The notes under the pieces are model-generated. The model did no database searches. It saw nothing but the letters and a program-made list of their open reading frames with translations, and was not told the origin of the DNA. This document shows positions 26,148-35,254 of a stretch of 64,000 bases of DNA, piece by piece (position 1 is the stretch's first letter; each line of letters opens with the position of its first letter). Location: the NCBI GenBank assembly GCA_031291295.1, contig JARLJI010000103.1, forward strand, positions 32,076-96,075, in the 5' to 3' direction. The position numbers were made by a program, and so were the translations under genes. This DNA comes from Rhodoferax sp. (GTDB lineage: Bacteria > Pseudomonadota > Gammaproteobacteria > Burkholderiales > Burkholderiaceae_C).

Positions 26148-27497
26148 TCAGGCCGCGCTGGCGCCCTTGGGCAAGACGGCAGAGATGCAGGTGCCGCCGC
26201 CGATGCGGGAAGTCACCGTGAGGCGCCCGCCGCCGGCTTCGACCCGGTGCCGCATGCCGATGAGCCCATGGCTCGAAAGGCGGGCCTGGGTCGTGTCGAA
26301 GCCTTTGCCGTCATCCTTGACCTCAACGCTGATGTAACTATCGAAGTTCTGCAGGCTGATGGTGACGTGCCGGGCCTGCGCATACTTGCCAATATTGGTC
26401 AGCGACTCCTGAAGCAGTCGATAGACCGTGAGTTGTGCAGCACCCCCCACTTCCACCGCCTCAAGGTCCGTGGTGACGCTGAGCCCTGCTCTTTCAGCAA
26501 ATTCCTGCGCCAGAATTTCAAGCGAAGCCACCAGACCCAGGTGTGACAGCGACGATGGGCGCAAGTCTTCAATGATGCGGCGCGACAGTGCGATGCCGCT
26601 GTTAAGTGTGTCGGTCAGGTGTTGCAGGCGCTCGGCGACTTCTGGCGAGGCATTGACCTGTCTGGACTTGAGTCTCGCCACGTCCAGTTTGGCCGCCGTC
26701 AGCAGCGAGCCGAGTTCGTCGTGCAATTCTCGGGCCAGGTGGCCGCGCTCCTCTTCGCGCACCTGTTGCAAATGGGTCGCCAGCGCCGCCAGACTCTGGG
26801 TGCGCTCATGAACCTGACGCTCGAGCTGGTCGCGCTCTCTCTTCAGGGACTCCTGTTCGCGCTGCCCGGCCGCCCGCAGCGCACTGCTTTGCAGCAGGTA
26901 CATGTAGAACGCAAGTAAACCAATCATGGCTACGAGTGCGATGCCGATGCGCGACAGTTGCAGCGCCCGCACCACCTGATCCTGATTGATGCTCATCTTG
27001 CGTACGCTCTGCGCAATCAATTTTGAACTCTGATTGCGGATGGCATCCATTTGCTCCTTGCCCACGTCGGTGAGCAGAACGGCTTTCCAGCCGTCCTCCT
27101 GGCCCTGCTTGCGCATGCGCACGCTCACAGCCATTTCGGTCATCTTGCCCGAGACGTCCTGTGACAGGCGGCCAAATTCGGCGAGTTCACCAGGGTCGGG
27201 CGCGTAGAGCTCGCGCAGACTATTCAAATTCTGGTTGACCTCGGCCAGGGCGGATTCATAGGGCTCCAGGTATTTGGGATCCCCCGTGAGCAGAAAACCG
27301 CGCTGCCCCGTTTCTGCATCCAGCATGAGTTTGAGCAGTGTGGTGAGCCCGGTACGGATGCTCTGCGCTTGCGCCATGTCCTGCATCGCAGCGACGGACC
27401 GCTTGTAGCCGGCTTCATTGATACCGATCAGAAGACACGCTGCCAGCACTGCCAAGGGCAGGCTGATCGTCATCTTGGGCATTACAAACCATCGCAT
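26148..27497 (-). CDS. CHASE3 sensor histidine kinase (NarX/HisKA_3 type)
   Basis: A 449-residue membrane sensor kinase. A first transmembrane helix (about 12-30, ISLPLAVLAACLLIGINEAG) is followed by a periplasmic CHASE3 region with LDAETGQRGFLLTGDPKYLEPYE, then a second helix (about 180-200). A coiled coil leads to the HisKA_3 H-box (HLARELHDELGSLLTAAK) and a HATPase domain with the N-box LTNIGKYAQA and DDGKGFD. ATG 27497 has GGAG six bases upstream. It is transcribed divergently from the LuxR-type regulator 70 bp away, its probable partner. The stimulus is unknown; the stress-protein genes lie directly downstream. Confidence 0.92.
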   Translation of the reverse strand: MRWFVMPKMTISLPLAVLAACLLIGINEAGYKRSVAAMQDMAQAQSIRTGLTTLLKLMLDAETGQRGFLLTGDPKYLEPYESALAEVNQNLNSLRELYAPDPGELAEFGRLSQDVSGKMTEMAVSVRMRKQGQEDGWKAVLLTDVGKEQMDAIRNQSSKLIAQSVRKMSINQDQVVRALQLSRIGIALVAMIGLLAFYMYLLQSSALRAAGQREQESLKRERDQLERQVHERTQSLAALATHLQQVREEERGHLARELHDELGSLLTAAKLDVARLKSRQVNASPEVAERLQHLTDTLNSGIALSRRIIEDLRPSSLSHLGLVASLEILAQEFAERAGLSVTTDLEAVEVGGAAQLTVYRLLQESLTNIGKYAQARHVTISLQNFDSYISVEVKDDGKGFDTTQARLSSHGLIGMRHRVEAGGGRLTVTSRIGGGTCISAVLPKGASAA

Positions 27498-27567
27498 AAG
27501 GGTCTCCAGTGAATACCGAGGATAAATCGTGAATAATCGGTGCAGCAACCTCACCGAAGGACACTAG

Positions 27568-28200
27568 ATGATCAGGATTGGAATTGTCGATGACCATGCC
27601 ATTGTGCGGTCGGGGCTGCGGCAGTTCTTTTCCGACCATGTGGATTTGCGGGTGGTGGGCGAGGCTGCCAGCGGGCGTGAAGCGATTGACCTGGTGCGCA
27701 CCACCGAGATCGACGTGCTGGTGATGGACCTGTCCATGCCCGGGCAGAGCGGCATAGACGCGCTGGCGATGATTCGTGCCAAGGCGCCGGATATCGGTGT
27801 GTTGATACTGAGCGGCTATCCCGAGGAGCATTACGCCTTGAACCTTATTCGTCAGGGTGCCAGCGGCTACCTGAACAAGCAGTGCGAACCGCTGGAAATT
27901 GTCAATGCGATACGCACCATTGCGCTGGGCCGACGCTACATCTCGCCGTCGGTGGCGGAGCTCCTCGCACAGCAACTCAACCACAAGAACGACACCGCAC
28001 CCCACGAGCAACTCTCGGAGCGCGAATTTCAGGTGTTCCTGAAACTGGCCAAGGGGGAAACAGCGGGCGACATCGCCAAGGCGCTGTCTTTGAGTGTCAA
28101 AACCGTCAGCACCTACCGTACCCGCCTGATGGAAAAAATGAATCTCTCGTCCAACAGCGACCTGACCTACTATGCGCTGAAAAACAAGCTTATTGATTGA
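27568..28200 (+). CDS. NarL/FixJ-family response regulator
   Basis: A 210-residue two-domain regulator. The receiver has the acidic pair Asp8/Asp9 (IVDDHAIVRSG), phospho-acceptor Asp54 (LVMDLSMPG) and Lys104 (GYLNKQ). The LuxR-type DNA-binding domain follows (LSEREFQVFLKLAKGETAGD, SVKTVSTYRTRLMEKM). AAGGACACTAG precedes ATG 27568. It is divergent from the CHASE3 histidine kinase and overlaps the convergent lone receiver gene by 11 bases. Likely targets are the divergent kinase/stress genes, by position only. Confidence 0.93.
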   Translation: MIRIGIVDDHAIVRSGLRQFFSDHVDLRVVGEAASGREAIDLVRTTEIDVLVMDLSMPGQSGIDALAMIRAKAPDIGVLILSGYPEEHYALNLIRQGASGYLNKQCEPLEIVNAIRTIALGRRYISPSVAELLAQQLNHKNDTAPHEQLSEREFQVFLKLAKGETAGDIAKALSLSVKTVSTYRTRLMEKMNLSSNSDLTYYALKNKLID

Positions 28201-28585
28201 ACGGCACGCCCGACGGCGAGCCCATGCCGGCACAAAATTCAATCAGGGCGTCGATTTCATTGGATTTGTCAAAAACCGCGTCAACGCCCAACTGGGCGCA
28301 GCGCTTGCGGATATCGCGCGTGGCGTAGTTGGTGAGAACCACGACTTTCTGACTCGGCCGGCGATTGCGGCAGGCTTCCAGCACGTGAAGACCGCTGCCC
28401 TGCCGCAGAAACAGATCCACGATGGCCAGGTCCCACGCCTGGTCGTTCTGGGTCAACCATGCCTTGCCTTCATCCTCGGTCTCGGAAAATCCCACGGCCT
28501 TGACGCCCGCCAGTTCTTCCAGCGTCGCAACCAGGTTCTCGCGGATGGTCGCGTTGTCCTCAACGATGTAGGTTCTCGACGACAC
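28190..28585 (-). CDS. single-domain response regulator (receiver only)
   Basis: A 131-residue CheY-like receiver without an output domain. It has the acidic pair Glu9/Asp10 (YIVEDNATIRENL), phospho-acceptor Asp57 (LAIVDLFLRQGSG), Thr85 (VVVLTNY) and Lys107 (AVFDKSNE). Glu in the first acidic position is common in such proteins. It probably acts as a phosphate sink or protein-interaction switch for the neighbouring kinase, which is inference from location. Its 3' end overlaps the LuxR regulator gene by 11 bases. Confidence 0.9.
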   Translation of the reverse strand: MSSRTYIVEDNATIRENLVATLEELAGVKAVGFSETEDEGKAWLTQNDQAWDLAIVDLFLRQGSGLHVLEACRNRRPSQKVVVLTNYATRDIRKRCAQLGVDAVFDKSNEIDALIEFCAGMGSPSGVPFNQ

Positions 28586-28855
28586 GGTAGGGTCTATTCA
28601 TGGTTGTGGGGCGAAGGGTGTCCGTTGGCCGTATCGAAGTTTTACTGCCGGTTTGAAATGTATCGCGTTGCCAGGCTCTCCGATGCCAGCCATGATGTCG
28701 GCTTTATGTAGGACGGCGCCTACGCATCGCGTTTGTCGGTGTGGACTGACACGGCTTGGTGAAAGTGACTGACCGCCGCGGGATGTATTGCACAGCATAC
28801 TGGGGCGAAACAACCAGGCGCCGCAAGACATGCTTTGCGCGGCGCGAGAGTCACC
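28586..28855. promoter_or_regulatory. intergenic region between receiver and AsmA genes
   Basis: This 270 bp divergent spacer has no convincing gene. An imperfect palindrome, GTAGGACGGCGCCTAC, lies near 28707-28722 and could be an operator. No clear -35/-10 pair was found. Confidence 0.35.
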
Positions 28856-30793
28856 GTGAAAATTTCCTTCAAATCCCCATGGATCCGCTGGCCTGCCTGG
28901 CTGGCGTCGATCCTGATTGCGCTGGCGGGCATTGCATTTTTCTTCCCATGGGATCTGCTGCGTGGCCCGCTCAACCACTATGTCAGTGACCTCACGGGGC
29001 GCCGCTTCGAGATCACGCGGCGCCTGAACGTGCGACTGGGTTGGACGACACGCGTGATCGCCGACGGGATCGAATTTGCCAATCCCGCATGGGCGCACGA
29101 TCCTTATCTGCTCAAGGCCGAGGCAGCGCAGTTCGAGGTCAGGCTCTGGCCCTTGCTGCACGGCAAGCTTGAGCTCCCCGCGGTGAGTTTGCGCAAGCCT
29201 CAGCTGTCGCTTCAGATCGAGCCCGACGGCAAGCGGACCTGGGCACTGGGCAAAGACACTTCCGACCGGAGCACGGTTCCCGAGATCGGCCGGCTGCAGG
29301 TTGACAACGGTACCCTGCACTATGTCGGCCATGCCCAGGGCGCCGACATTCTTGTTGATTTCGGCATGGATGCCAGGTCGAATGCCGCGTTGCCGCTGTC
29401 TTACTCGGCGCGCGGCGTGATGAAAAAGCAGGCATTCACAGCGCAGGGGCGCACCGGCAGCGTGCTGCAATTGAGCTCGGCCGCGCAGCAGCCCTTTCCC
29501 GTCGAGCTCCAGGCCACCGCGGGCCGGACCGCCCTGAAGGCCAGCGGCTCGATCGCCGGCCTGGCCGCGCTGGCGAGCGTGGACGCCACATTTGACATTC
29601 ACGGCCAAAGCCTCGCAGAGCTCTATACCTTGCTCGGTGTGGTGCTGCCGCAGACGCCGCCGTATGCGTTGCGTGGGAATTTGCGCAAGCAGGGCGGCGT
29701 GTGGGCGGTCAGGAAGATGCAGGGGCGTTTGGGCCAGTCGGACCTCTCGGGCGACATGCGTTACGACCGCAGCAGGACGATTCCCCTGCTGACCGGAAAA
29801 CTGCAGTCCAGAGAGCTGGATTTTGATGACCTTGGGCCGTTGATTGGCGCGTCTCCCACGCCGGATGCGACCGCCGCCACGCCGCTCGCCCAGCCCAGGC
29901 GAAGGGTGCTGCCCGACAGCGCGCTCGATTTCGAGCGATTGAAAGTCATGGATGCCGACGTCTGGTACGCTGCCTCCGACATCCGGCACATCAAGGCGTT
30001 GCCACTGGACAGGATGAGTGTTCACGTGCGGCTCGCCAACGGCGTGCTGCAGATGGACCCCATGAATTTAGGTGTGGCGGGCGGCCAGCTGGCCGGAAAA
30101 ATCCGGATCGATGCGAACGCTGTGCCTGCCGCCGTGAGTGCGCAACTTCAGGCGCGCGCGCTTCAGCTCAACCGCCTGTTTCCCACCATCGAACTCACCA
30201 AAGGCAGCCTCGGCAAGCTTCATGGGCAAGTGGATCTGCAAGGGCGCGGCAATTCGACGGCCCAGGTGCTTGGCTCGGCGTCCGGCAGCGTGGCGCTGCT
30301 CATGGGCGAGGGCCAGATCAGCCGCCTGTTACTGGCGGAGGCGGGACTCGATGGCGGGAAGATCATCACCTTCCTGGTTGTGGGTGACAAGCCCGTGTTG
30401 CTGCGTTGCGCGGCGGCCGCGTTCGACGTGAAAAATGGATTGATGAGCAGCCGATCGCTCGTGCTGGATACCTCGACCACGGTGATCAACGGCAGCGGGA
30501 CCATCAATCTGGCGGATGAGACGCTGGATATCGTGCTCAAGCCCGAGCCCAAAGACCGGAGCATTCTCAGTTTGCGTTCGCCGCTCGAGATCACGGGCAG
30601 CTTCAAGGTACCATCCGCCGGGCCGGATAAGACCGCGCTGGCAGGGCGGGCCGGAGTTGCCCTGGCATTGGGCGCCATCAACCCCTTGCTGGCATTGGCC
30701 GCCACCGTGGAAACCGGGCCGGGTGAGGACGCTGATTGCGCGCAGGTTCTGGCGCAGGCCGGCGCAACCGGATCACCGGGGCACAGCAAATAG
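28856..30793 (+). CDS. AsmA-family protein
   Basis: A 645-residue inner-membrane-anchored AsmA/YicH-type protein. One N-terminal transmembrane helix (WPAWLASILIALAGIAFFFP) is followed by a long beta-rich periplasmic region with the family pattern LTGRRFEITRRLNVRLGW near the start and, near the C-terminus, GSGTINLADETLDIVLKPEPKDRS and SPLEITGSFKVP. AsmA-like proteins are thought to bridge the envelope and move phospholipid. The start is GTG 28856, with GAGAG upstream; TTG 28835 is possible. It is convergent with moeB. Confidence 0.85.
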   Translation: MKISFKSPWIRWPAWLASILIALAGIAFFFPWDLLRGPLNHYVSDLTGRRFEITRRLNVRLGWTTRVIADGIEFANPAWAHDPYLLKAEAAQFEVRLWPLLHGKLELPAVSLRKPQLSLQIEPDGKRTWALGKDTSDRSTVPEIGRLQVDNGTLHYVGHAQGADILVDFGMDARSNAALPLSYSARGVMKKQAFTAQGRTGSVLQLSSAAQQPFPVELQATAGRTALKASGSIAGLAALASVDATFDIHGQSLAELYTLLGVVLPQTPPYALRGNLRKQGGVWAVRKMQGRLGQSDLSGDMRYDRSRTIPLLTGKLQSRELDFDDLGPLIGASPTPDATAATPLAQPRRRVLPDSALDFERLKVMDADVWYAASDIRHIKALPLDRMSVHVRLANGVLQMDPMNLGVAGGQLAGKIRIDANAVPAAVSAQLQARALQLNRLFPTIELTKGSLGKLHGQVDLQGRGNSTAQVLGSASGSVALLMGEGQISRLLLAEAGLDGGKIITFLVVGDKPVLLRCAAAAFDVKNGLMSSRSLVLDTSTTVINGSGTINLADETLDIVLKPEPKDRSILSLRSPLEITGSFKVPSAGPDKTALAGRAGVALALGAINPLLALAATVETGPGEDADCAQVLAQAGATGSPGHSK

Positions 30794-30812
30794 CGGTATG
30801 ACTCGACCGGCG

Positions 30813-31565
30813 TCAGGCGTGAGCGCCGCAGACACTGCATGCCGCATTGCGCGGCACCCGCATCTCGTTCCACTCCATCGAGCGTGCATCCAGCATCAAA
30901 AGCCGGCCCGCGAGCGGCTGGCCCGCCCGGCTCAGCAGTTTCAGGGCCTCGGCCGCCTGCATGGCGCCGACGATGCCGACGAGCGGGGCAAAGACCCCCA
31001 TGGTGGCGCAGCGTGCTTCTTCAAAGTTCGTATCGGGCGGGAAGATGCACGCATAGCAGGGCGACAACTCATCGCGTGGGTCATACACCGTGAGCTGACC
31101 ATCAAACCGGATGGCGGCGCCTGAGACCAGCGGTTTGCGATGCGCGACGCAGGCCGCGTTCACGGCGTGCCGGGTCGCGAAGTTGTCGCTGCAGTCCAGC
31201 ACCACATCGGCTCGGGCCACCAGTTCGGACAGCATTACCGCATCGGCCCGCGCCTGAATCGGCGTGACGGTCACATCCGGGTTGATCGCGGCCATGGACT
31301 GCATCGCTGATTCCACCTTGGCCATGCCGATGCGCGCCGTGTTGTGGGCGATCTGCCGCTGCAGGTTGGTCAGGTCCACCATGTCGTCATCGACGAGGGT
31401 GATGTGGCCAACGCCTGCCGACGCGAGATACAGCGCCGCGGGGGAGCCGAGGCCGCCCGCCCCGATGATCAAGGCGTGTGCCGCCAGTAGCCACTCCTGC
31501 CCCTCGATGCCGATCTCGTCAAGCAGGATGTGGCGCGAATAGCGCAGCAGCTGGTCGTCGGTCAA
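30813..31565 (-). CDS. moeB: ThiF/MoeB-family adenylyltransferase
   Basis: A 250-residue E1-like enzyme that adenylates the C-terminus of a ubiquitin-like sulfur carrier (MoaD or ThiS). It has the nucleotide motif IIGAGGLGSPAALYLASAG, the DLTNLQRQI arginine segment, CSDNFATRHAVN, and two CxxC zinc pairs (SPCYACIFP, ACSVCG). MoeB (molybdopterin) or ThiF (thiamine) cannot be separated by sequence alone. Its start overlaps the ctpA stop by 4 bases; the gpmA-ctpA-moeB order is standard in this group. Confidence 0.88.
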   Translation of the reverse strand: MTDDQLLRYSRHILLDEIGIEGQEWLLAAHALIIGAGGLGSPAALYLASAGVGHITLVDDDMVDLTNLQRQIAHNTARIGMAKVESAMQSMAAINPDVTVTPIQARADAVMLSELVARADVVLDCSDNFATRHAVNAACVAHRKPLVSGAAIRFDGQLTVYDPRDELSPCYACIFPPDTNFEEARCATMGVFAPLVGIVGAMQAAEALKLLSRAGQPLAGRLLMLDARSMEWNEMRVPRNAACSVCGAHA

Positions 31566-32998
31566 TTCTCTTTCTTCTCTTCCTTGCGCTCGACCATGGT
31601 CTTGCTGACCATGACGGGGCGTCCCTTGAGTTGATTCAGGGCTTGGGCCAGCTGGAAGTCCTTGTCGCTGCCGAGTTCGGGTACTTTTTGTTCCGCCTGC
31701 GGCTTGAGCATCTCAAGTTCCAGCTCCTTGCGCGCGTCATCGCGGGCCTTCTCGCGCGCCGGATCCTTGACCTCGGCCCCCTGGCCGCTGTTGAGGTGAT
31801 GGTCCAGATCGGCTTCGCGGGTGCGCAGGGCAGCGAACAGGTTGCCCTTTTCGGTCTCATCGACCAGCACATCGGGCACGATGCCCTTGGCCTGAATCGA
31901 GCGGCCGCTGGGCGTGTAGTAGCGGGCGGTCGTGAGCTTCAGGCCAGTGTCGGGTCCGAGCGGGCGCACGGTCTGCACCGAGCCCTTGCCGAAGGTCTGG
32001 CTGCCCATGATCGTGGCGCGCTTGTAATCCTGCAGCGCACCGGACACGATCTCGCTGGCAGAGGCCGTGCCTTCATTGACCAGCACCACCAGCGGCACGG
32101 TTTTCAGCGCGGCGGGCAGGCCCTTGAGCGGATCGGAGCCGCTGCGCCGCTGATAAAACTCAGGCGCTGCCTTGTACGTGAAATTGCTCTCCGGCAACTG
32201 GCCCTTGGTAGAAACCACGGTCACGTTGTCGGGCAGAAAGGCCGCCGAAATGGCCACCGCGGAATCCAGCAAACCACCGGGGTCATTGCGCAAATCCAGC
32301 ACCATCCCTTTGATGTTGGGGTCCTGCTTGTAGATGGCTTCGACCTTGCTCACAAAGTCGTCGACCGTGCGATCCTGGAACTGGCTCAGACGGATCCAGG
32401 CATAGCCAGGCTCGACGATCTTGCCGCGCACCGATTGCGTCTGGATTTCTTCGCGCGTGATGGTGACGACGAAGGTGCGGCTCTCGTCCTTGCGGAAGAT
32501 CGTGAGCGTGACCTTGGTGTTGGGCTCGCCGCGCATCTTCTTGACGGCGTCGTTCAGCGACAGGCCCTTGACGGCAGTGTCGTCGATCTTGGTAATCAGG
32601 TCGTTGGTCTTGATCCCGGCGCGGTAGGCCGGCGTCCCCTCGATGGGCGACACCACTTTGACGAGGCCGTCTTCCTGGGTAATCTCGATGCCTACGCCGA
32701 CAAATTTGCCGCTCGTTCCTTCACGGAATTCCTTGAACGATTTTTTGTCGAAGTACTGTGAATGGGGGTCGAGTCCGGAAACCATGCCCGAAATGGCATC
32801 GGAAATCAGCTTCTTCTCATCCACCGGCTCGACGTAGTCGGTCTTGATCATGCCGAACACCGAAGCCAGTTGCTGCAATTCCTCCAGCGGCAGCGGCGCC
32901 AGCGACCCGCGGGCGACCGTCTGCAATGAAACAGTGGTCAACGCCCCTGCCATGGCGCCAATCGAAATCCAGCCCGCAATCTTCAGTTTATGACGCAT
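31562..32998 (-). CDS. ctpA: C-terminal processing peptidase, S41 family (CtpA)
   Basis: A 478-residue periplasmic serine protease. An N-terminal signal anchor (IAGWISIGAMAGALTTVS) leads to SGLDPHSQYFDKKSFKEF, a PDZ domain (VVSPIEGTPAYRAGIKTNDL) and the S41 catalytic core with LRNDPGGLLD, Ser in NEGTASASEIVSGAL and Lys in GSQTFGKGSVQ. The C-terminus is a charged, lysine/glutamate-rich tail. It trims C-termini of envelope proteins. It lies 90 bp downstream of gpmA and overlaps moeB by 4 bases. Confidence 0.94.
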   Translation of the reverse strand: MRHKLKIAGWISIGAMAGALTTVSLQTVARGSLAPLPLEELQQLASVFGMIKTDYVEPVDEKKLISDAISGMVSGLDPHSQYFDKKSFKEFREGTSGKFVGVGIEITQEDGLVKVVSPIEGTPAYRAGIKTNDLITKIDDTAVKGLSLNDAVKKMRGEPNTKVTLTIFRKDESRTFVVTITREEIQTQSVRGKIVEPGYAWIRLSQFQDRTVDDFVSKVEAIYKQDPNIKGMVLDLRNDPGGLLDSAVAISAAFLPDNVTVVSTKGQLPESNFTYKAAPEFYQRRSGSDPLKGLPAALKTVPLVVLVNEGTASASEIVSGALQDYKRATIMGSQTFGKGSVQTVRPLGPDTGLKLTTARYYTPSGRSIQAKGIVPDVLVDETEKGNLFAALRTREADLDHHLNSGQGAEVKDPAREKARDDARKELELEMLKPQAEQKVPELGSDKDFQLAQALNQLKGRPVMVSKTMVERKEEKKEN

Positions 32999-33088
32999 AG
33001 AAAAACACCTTTACAACCCCAATATACACCTTGGAACGTCGCTCACTGTGACGGTTCCACGACGGCCAACGCTTCTGTGAAAAAGGCC

Positions 33089-33844
33089 TTAAACCTTTAC
33101 CTGGGCTTTACCTTGGGAGGCGACCGCGGCGGCGGCCCGAGCCGCTGCCTCAGCGTCTCCGAGGTAGTAGTGGCGGATCGGTTTCAGGCTGGCGTCGAGC
33201 TCATACACCAGCGGGATGCCGTTGGGGATGTTCAGTCCGACGATGTCTGCGTCGGAAATGCCGTCGAGATATTTCACCAGCGCGCGGATCGAGTTGCCGT
33301 GCGCTGCCACCAGGATGCGCTTGCCGGCCCGGATGGCGGGCGCCATCGCCTCGTCCCAGAACGGCATCACGCGCGCCACCGTGTCCTTCAGGCATTCGGT
33401 CAGCGGCACCTGCCCGGGCTTCAGTTTGGCGTAGCGCAGGTCGCCGGGCTCGGAACGCGGGTGGCGCGGGTCCTGCGGCGGCGGCGGCGTGTCGTATCTG
33501 CGCCGCCATGTCAGCACCTGCTCGTCGCCGTACTTTTTGGCCGTGTCCGCCTTGTTCAGGCCCTGCAGGGCGCCGTAGTGGCGCTCATTCAGGCGCCAGC
33601 TGTGCACCACGGGCAGCCAGGTGCGGTCCATTTCGTCGAGGCAATGCCACAGCGTGCGGGTGGCGCGTTTGAGCACGCTGGTGTGCGTCACGTCAAATTC
33701 GTAGCCTTCGGCCTTGAGCAGCCGGCCCGCGGCTTTGGCCTGTTCGATGCCGGTTTCGGTGAGATCGACGTCGGTCCAGCCCGTGAAGCGGTTTTCCAGG
33801 TTCCAGGTCGATTCACCGTGGCGGATGAGTACCAGTTTGTGCAT
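33089..33844 (-). CDS. gpmA: 2,3-bisphosphoglycerate-dependent phosphoglycerate mutase
   Basis: A 251-residue glycolytic/gluconeogenic enzyme that interconverts 3- and 2-phosphoglycerate. It has the phospho-histidine motif [12 protein letters not shown], the [14 protein letters not shown] segment, [11 protein letters not shown], and the second histidine in [17 protein letters not shown] short Ala/Lys-rich C-terminal extension (about 20 residues) is typical of Burkholderiales. AAGGATCCC precedes ATG 33844. It is divergent from the rhodanese-grxC-secB-gpsA operon. Confidence 0.95.
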   Translation of the reverse strand: MHKLVLIRHGESTWNLENRFTGWTDVDLTETGIEQAKAAGRLLKAEGYEFDVTHTSVLKRATRTLWHCLDEMDRTWLPVVHSWRLNERHYGALQGLNKADTAKKYGDEQVLTWRRRYDTPPPPQDPRHPRSEPGDLRYAKLKPGQVPLTECLKDTVARVMPFWDEAMAPAIRAGKRILVAAHGNSIRALVKYLDGISDADIVGLNIPNGIPLVYELDASLKPIRHYYLGDAEAAARAAAAVASQGKAQVKV

Positions 33845-33935
33845 GGGATCCTTGTCAATTCCTGCGGATATTCGGATGCAAAGCTCTCTATTCTAAAATG
33901 ATGGGTTAAGTACCCGCCAACCAACAAGGACTCAA

Positions 33936-34343
33936 GTGAAATTTATTATCGACAACTGGATGCTGCTGTGCGTGGCGCTGGCCTCGGGCGGCATGCTGGT
34001 GTGGCCCGTGATCAAGGGCGCCTCGGGCGGCGGCCTGGACCCCGCCGGTGCGGTGCAGCTGATCAACCGGGAACGTGCCGTGGTGGTCGATGTCAGCGAG
34101 CCCGAAGAGTTCGCAGCCGGCCACATCGGTGGCGCCAAAAACGTGCCGTTTGGCCAGCTCGAGAAAAAACTTACTGAGACCGTGAAAAACAAGACGCTGC
34201 CCGTGATCCTGGTGTGCGCCACCGGTACGCGCTCCAATCGCGCACTCGCGGCAGTGAAAAAACTGGGTTATGAGCAGGCTCAAGCACTGGGCGGCGGCCT
34301 CAAAGCCTGGAAAGACGCTAACCTGCCGATTCAAAACACCTGA
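33936..34343 (+). CDS. membrane-anchored rhodanese-like protein
   Basis: A 135-residue sulfurtransferase-fold protein. An N-terminal transmembrane helix (WMLLCVALASGGMLVWPVI) is followed by a rhodanese domain with VVDVSEPEEFAAGHIGGAKN and the active-site loop LVCATGTRS containing the catalytic Cys. The cytosolic or periplasmic side is not certain. It heads the rhodanese-grxC-secB-gpsA run, conserved across proteobacteria, and starts 91 bp from divergent gpmA. Confidence 0.9.
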   Translation: MKFIIDNWMLLCVALASGGMLVWPVIKGASGGGLDPAGAVQLINRERAVVVDVSEPEEFAAGHIGGAKNVPFGQLEKKLTETVKNKTLPVILVCATGTRSNRALAAVKKLGYEQAQALGGGLKAWKDANLPIQNT

Positions 34344-34362
34344 AGGCCTGAAAAACCGCACC

Positions 34363-34623
34363 ATGCAACCCGTCAAGATGTACACCACGGCCGTTTGCCC
34401 CTATTGCATTCGCGCCAAACAGATCCTCAAAGCCAAAGGCGTGGCGCAGATCGAGGAAATCCGCGTCGATGAGGACCCCGAGCAGCGCATGGTCATGATG
34501 AACACCACGGGCCGGCGCACTGTGCCGCAAATCTTCATCGGGCAAACCCATGTGGGCGGCTGCGACGACTTGATGGCGCTCGATGGCCAGGGTGGCCTGA
34601 TGCCGCTGCTCAACGCCGCCTGA
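34363..34623 (+). CDS. grxC: glutaredoxin 3
   Basis: An 86-residue glutaredoxin with the dithiol active site CPYC (Cys12, Cys15), the cis-proline segment RRTVPQIFIG and the GGCDDLMAL glutathione-binding motif. It reduces protein disulfides using glutathione. ATG 34363 matches the standard short N-terminus; the longer open frame begins inside the rhodanese gene. Confidence 0.95.
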   Translation: MQPVKMYTTAVCPYCIRAKQILKAKGVAQIEEIRVDEDPEQRMVMMNTTGRRTVPQIFIGQTHVGGCDDLMALDGQGGLMPLLNAA

Positions 34624-34729
34624 GCTCGCGCGATCACCTGAGATAATTGCGCCGGCAACCCCTAACACCTCACCGCCCGCCGGGAAAAACATCCCCGGTG
34701 GGCCCTGTTTTTGACTTGAAAGAAACCCC

Positions 34730-35185
34730 ATGGCCGACCAAGACCCCGTTTTCCAGATCCAGCGCGTGTACCTCAAGGAAGCCTCGCTGGAGCAGCCCAA
34801 TTCGCCGGCCATCCTGCTCGAACAGGAACAGCCCACCGTGGACATCCAGCTCGGCGTGGATGCCTCTCCGGTGGGGGATGGCCTGTTTGAAGTGACCGTG
34901 ACGGCCACAGTGCAGACCAAGATCAAGGAAAAGACCGTGTTCCTGGTCGAGGCCCGGCAGGCCGGCATCTTCGAGCTGCGCAACCTGCCCCCCGAGCAGA
35001 CCGGCCCGATCCTGGGCATCGCCTGCCCGCAAATCGTCTACCCGTACCTGCGCGGCAATGTGGCCGATCTGATCCAGCGCGCTGGCTTCCCGCCGGTGCA
35101 CCTGTCGGAAATCAACTTCCAGGCCATGTACGAGCAGCAGCAGGCCAACGGTGCGGCGCAGGCGCCGGGCGTCGTGACGCAGTAA
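34730..35185 (+). CDS. secB: protein-export chaperone SecB
   Basis: A 151-residue cytosolic chaperone that keeps preproteins unfolded and delivers them to SecA. The sequence follows SecB closely: [48 protein letters not shown] and the [20 protein letters not shown] core, with [16 protein letters not shown] near the end. It lies between grxC and gpsA as in E. coli. A repeat copy separates it from gpsA. Confidence 0.97.
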   Translation: MADQDPVFQIQRVYLKEASLEQPNSPAILLEQEQPTVDIQLGVDASPVGDGLFEVTVTATVQTKIKEKTVFLVEARQAGIFELRNLPPEQTGPILGIACPQIVYPYLRGNVADLIQRAGFPPVHLSEINFQAMYEQQQANGAAQAPGVVTQ

Positions 35186-35195
35186 TTTTTTCTTA

Positions 35196-35254
35196 AGCCT
35201 TTTTGGCCTGTAGCCCTTACCCCGTCTGCGCAGGATGCTATGAAAATCGTAGTT
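35196..35254 (-). repeat. interspersed palindromic repeat, spanning gpsA start
   Basis: Reads GCCTTTTTGGCCTGTAGCCC and ends GATGCTATGAAAATCGTAGT. The terminal GCTATG-AAAATC-GTAG arm contains the gpsA start codon at 35240. Reverse orientation relative to the clsB-folE copy. Confidence 0.7.
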
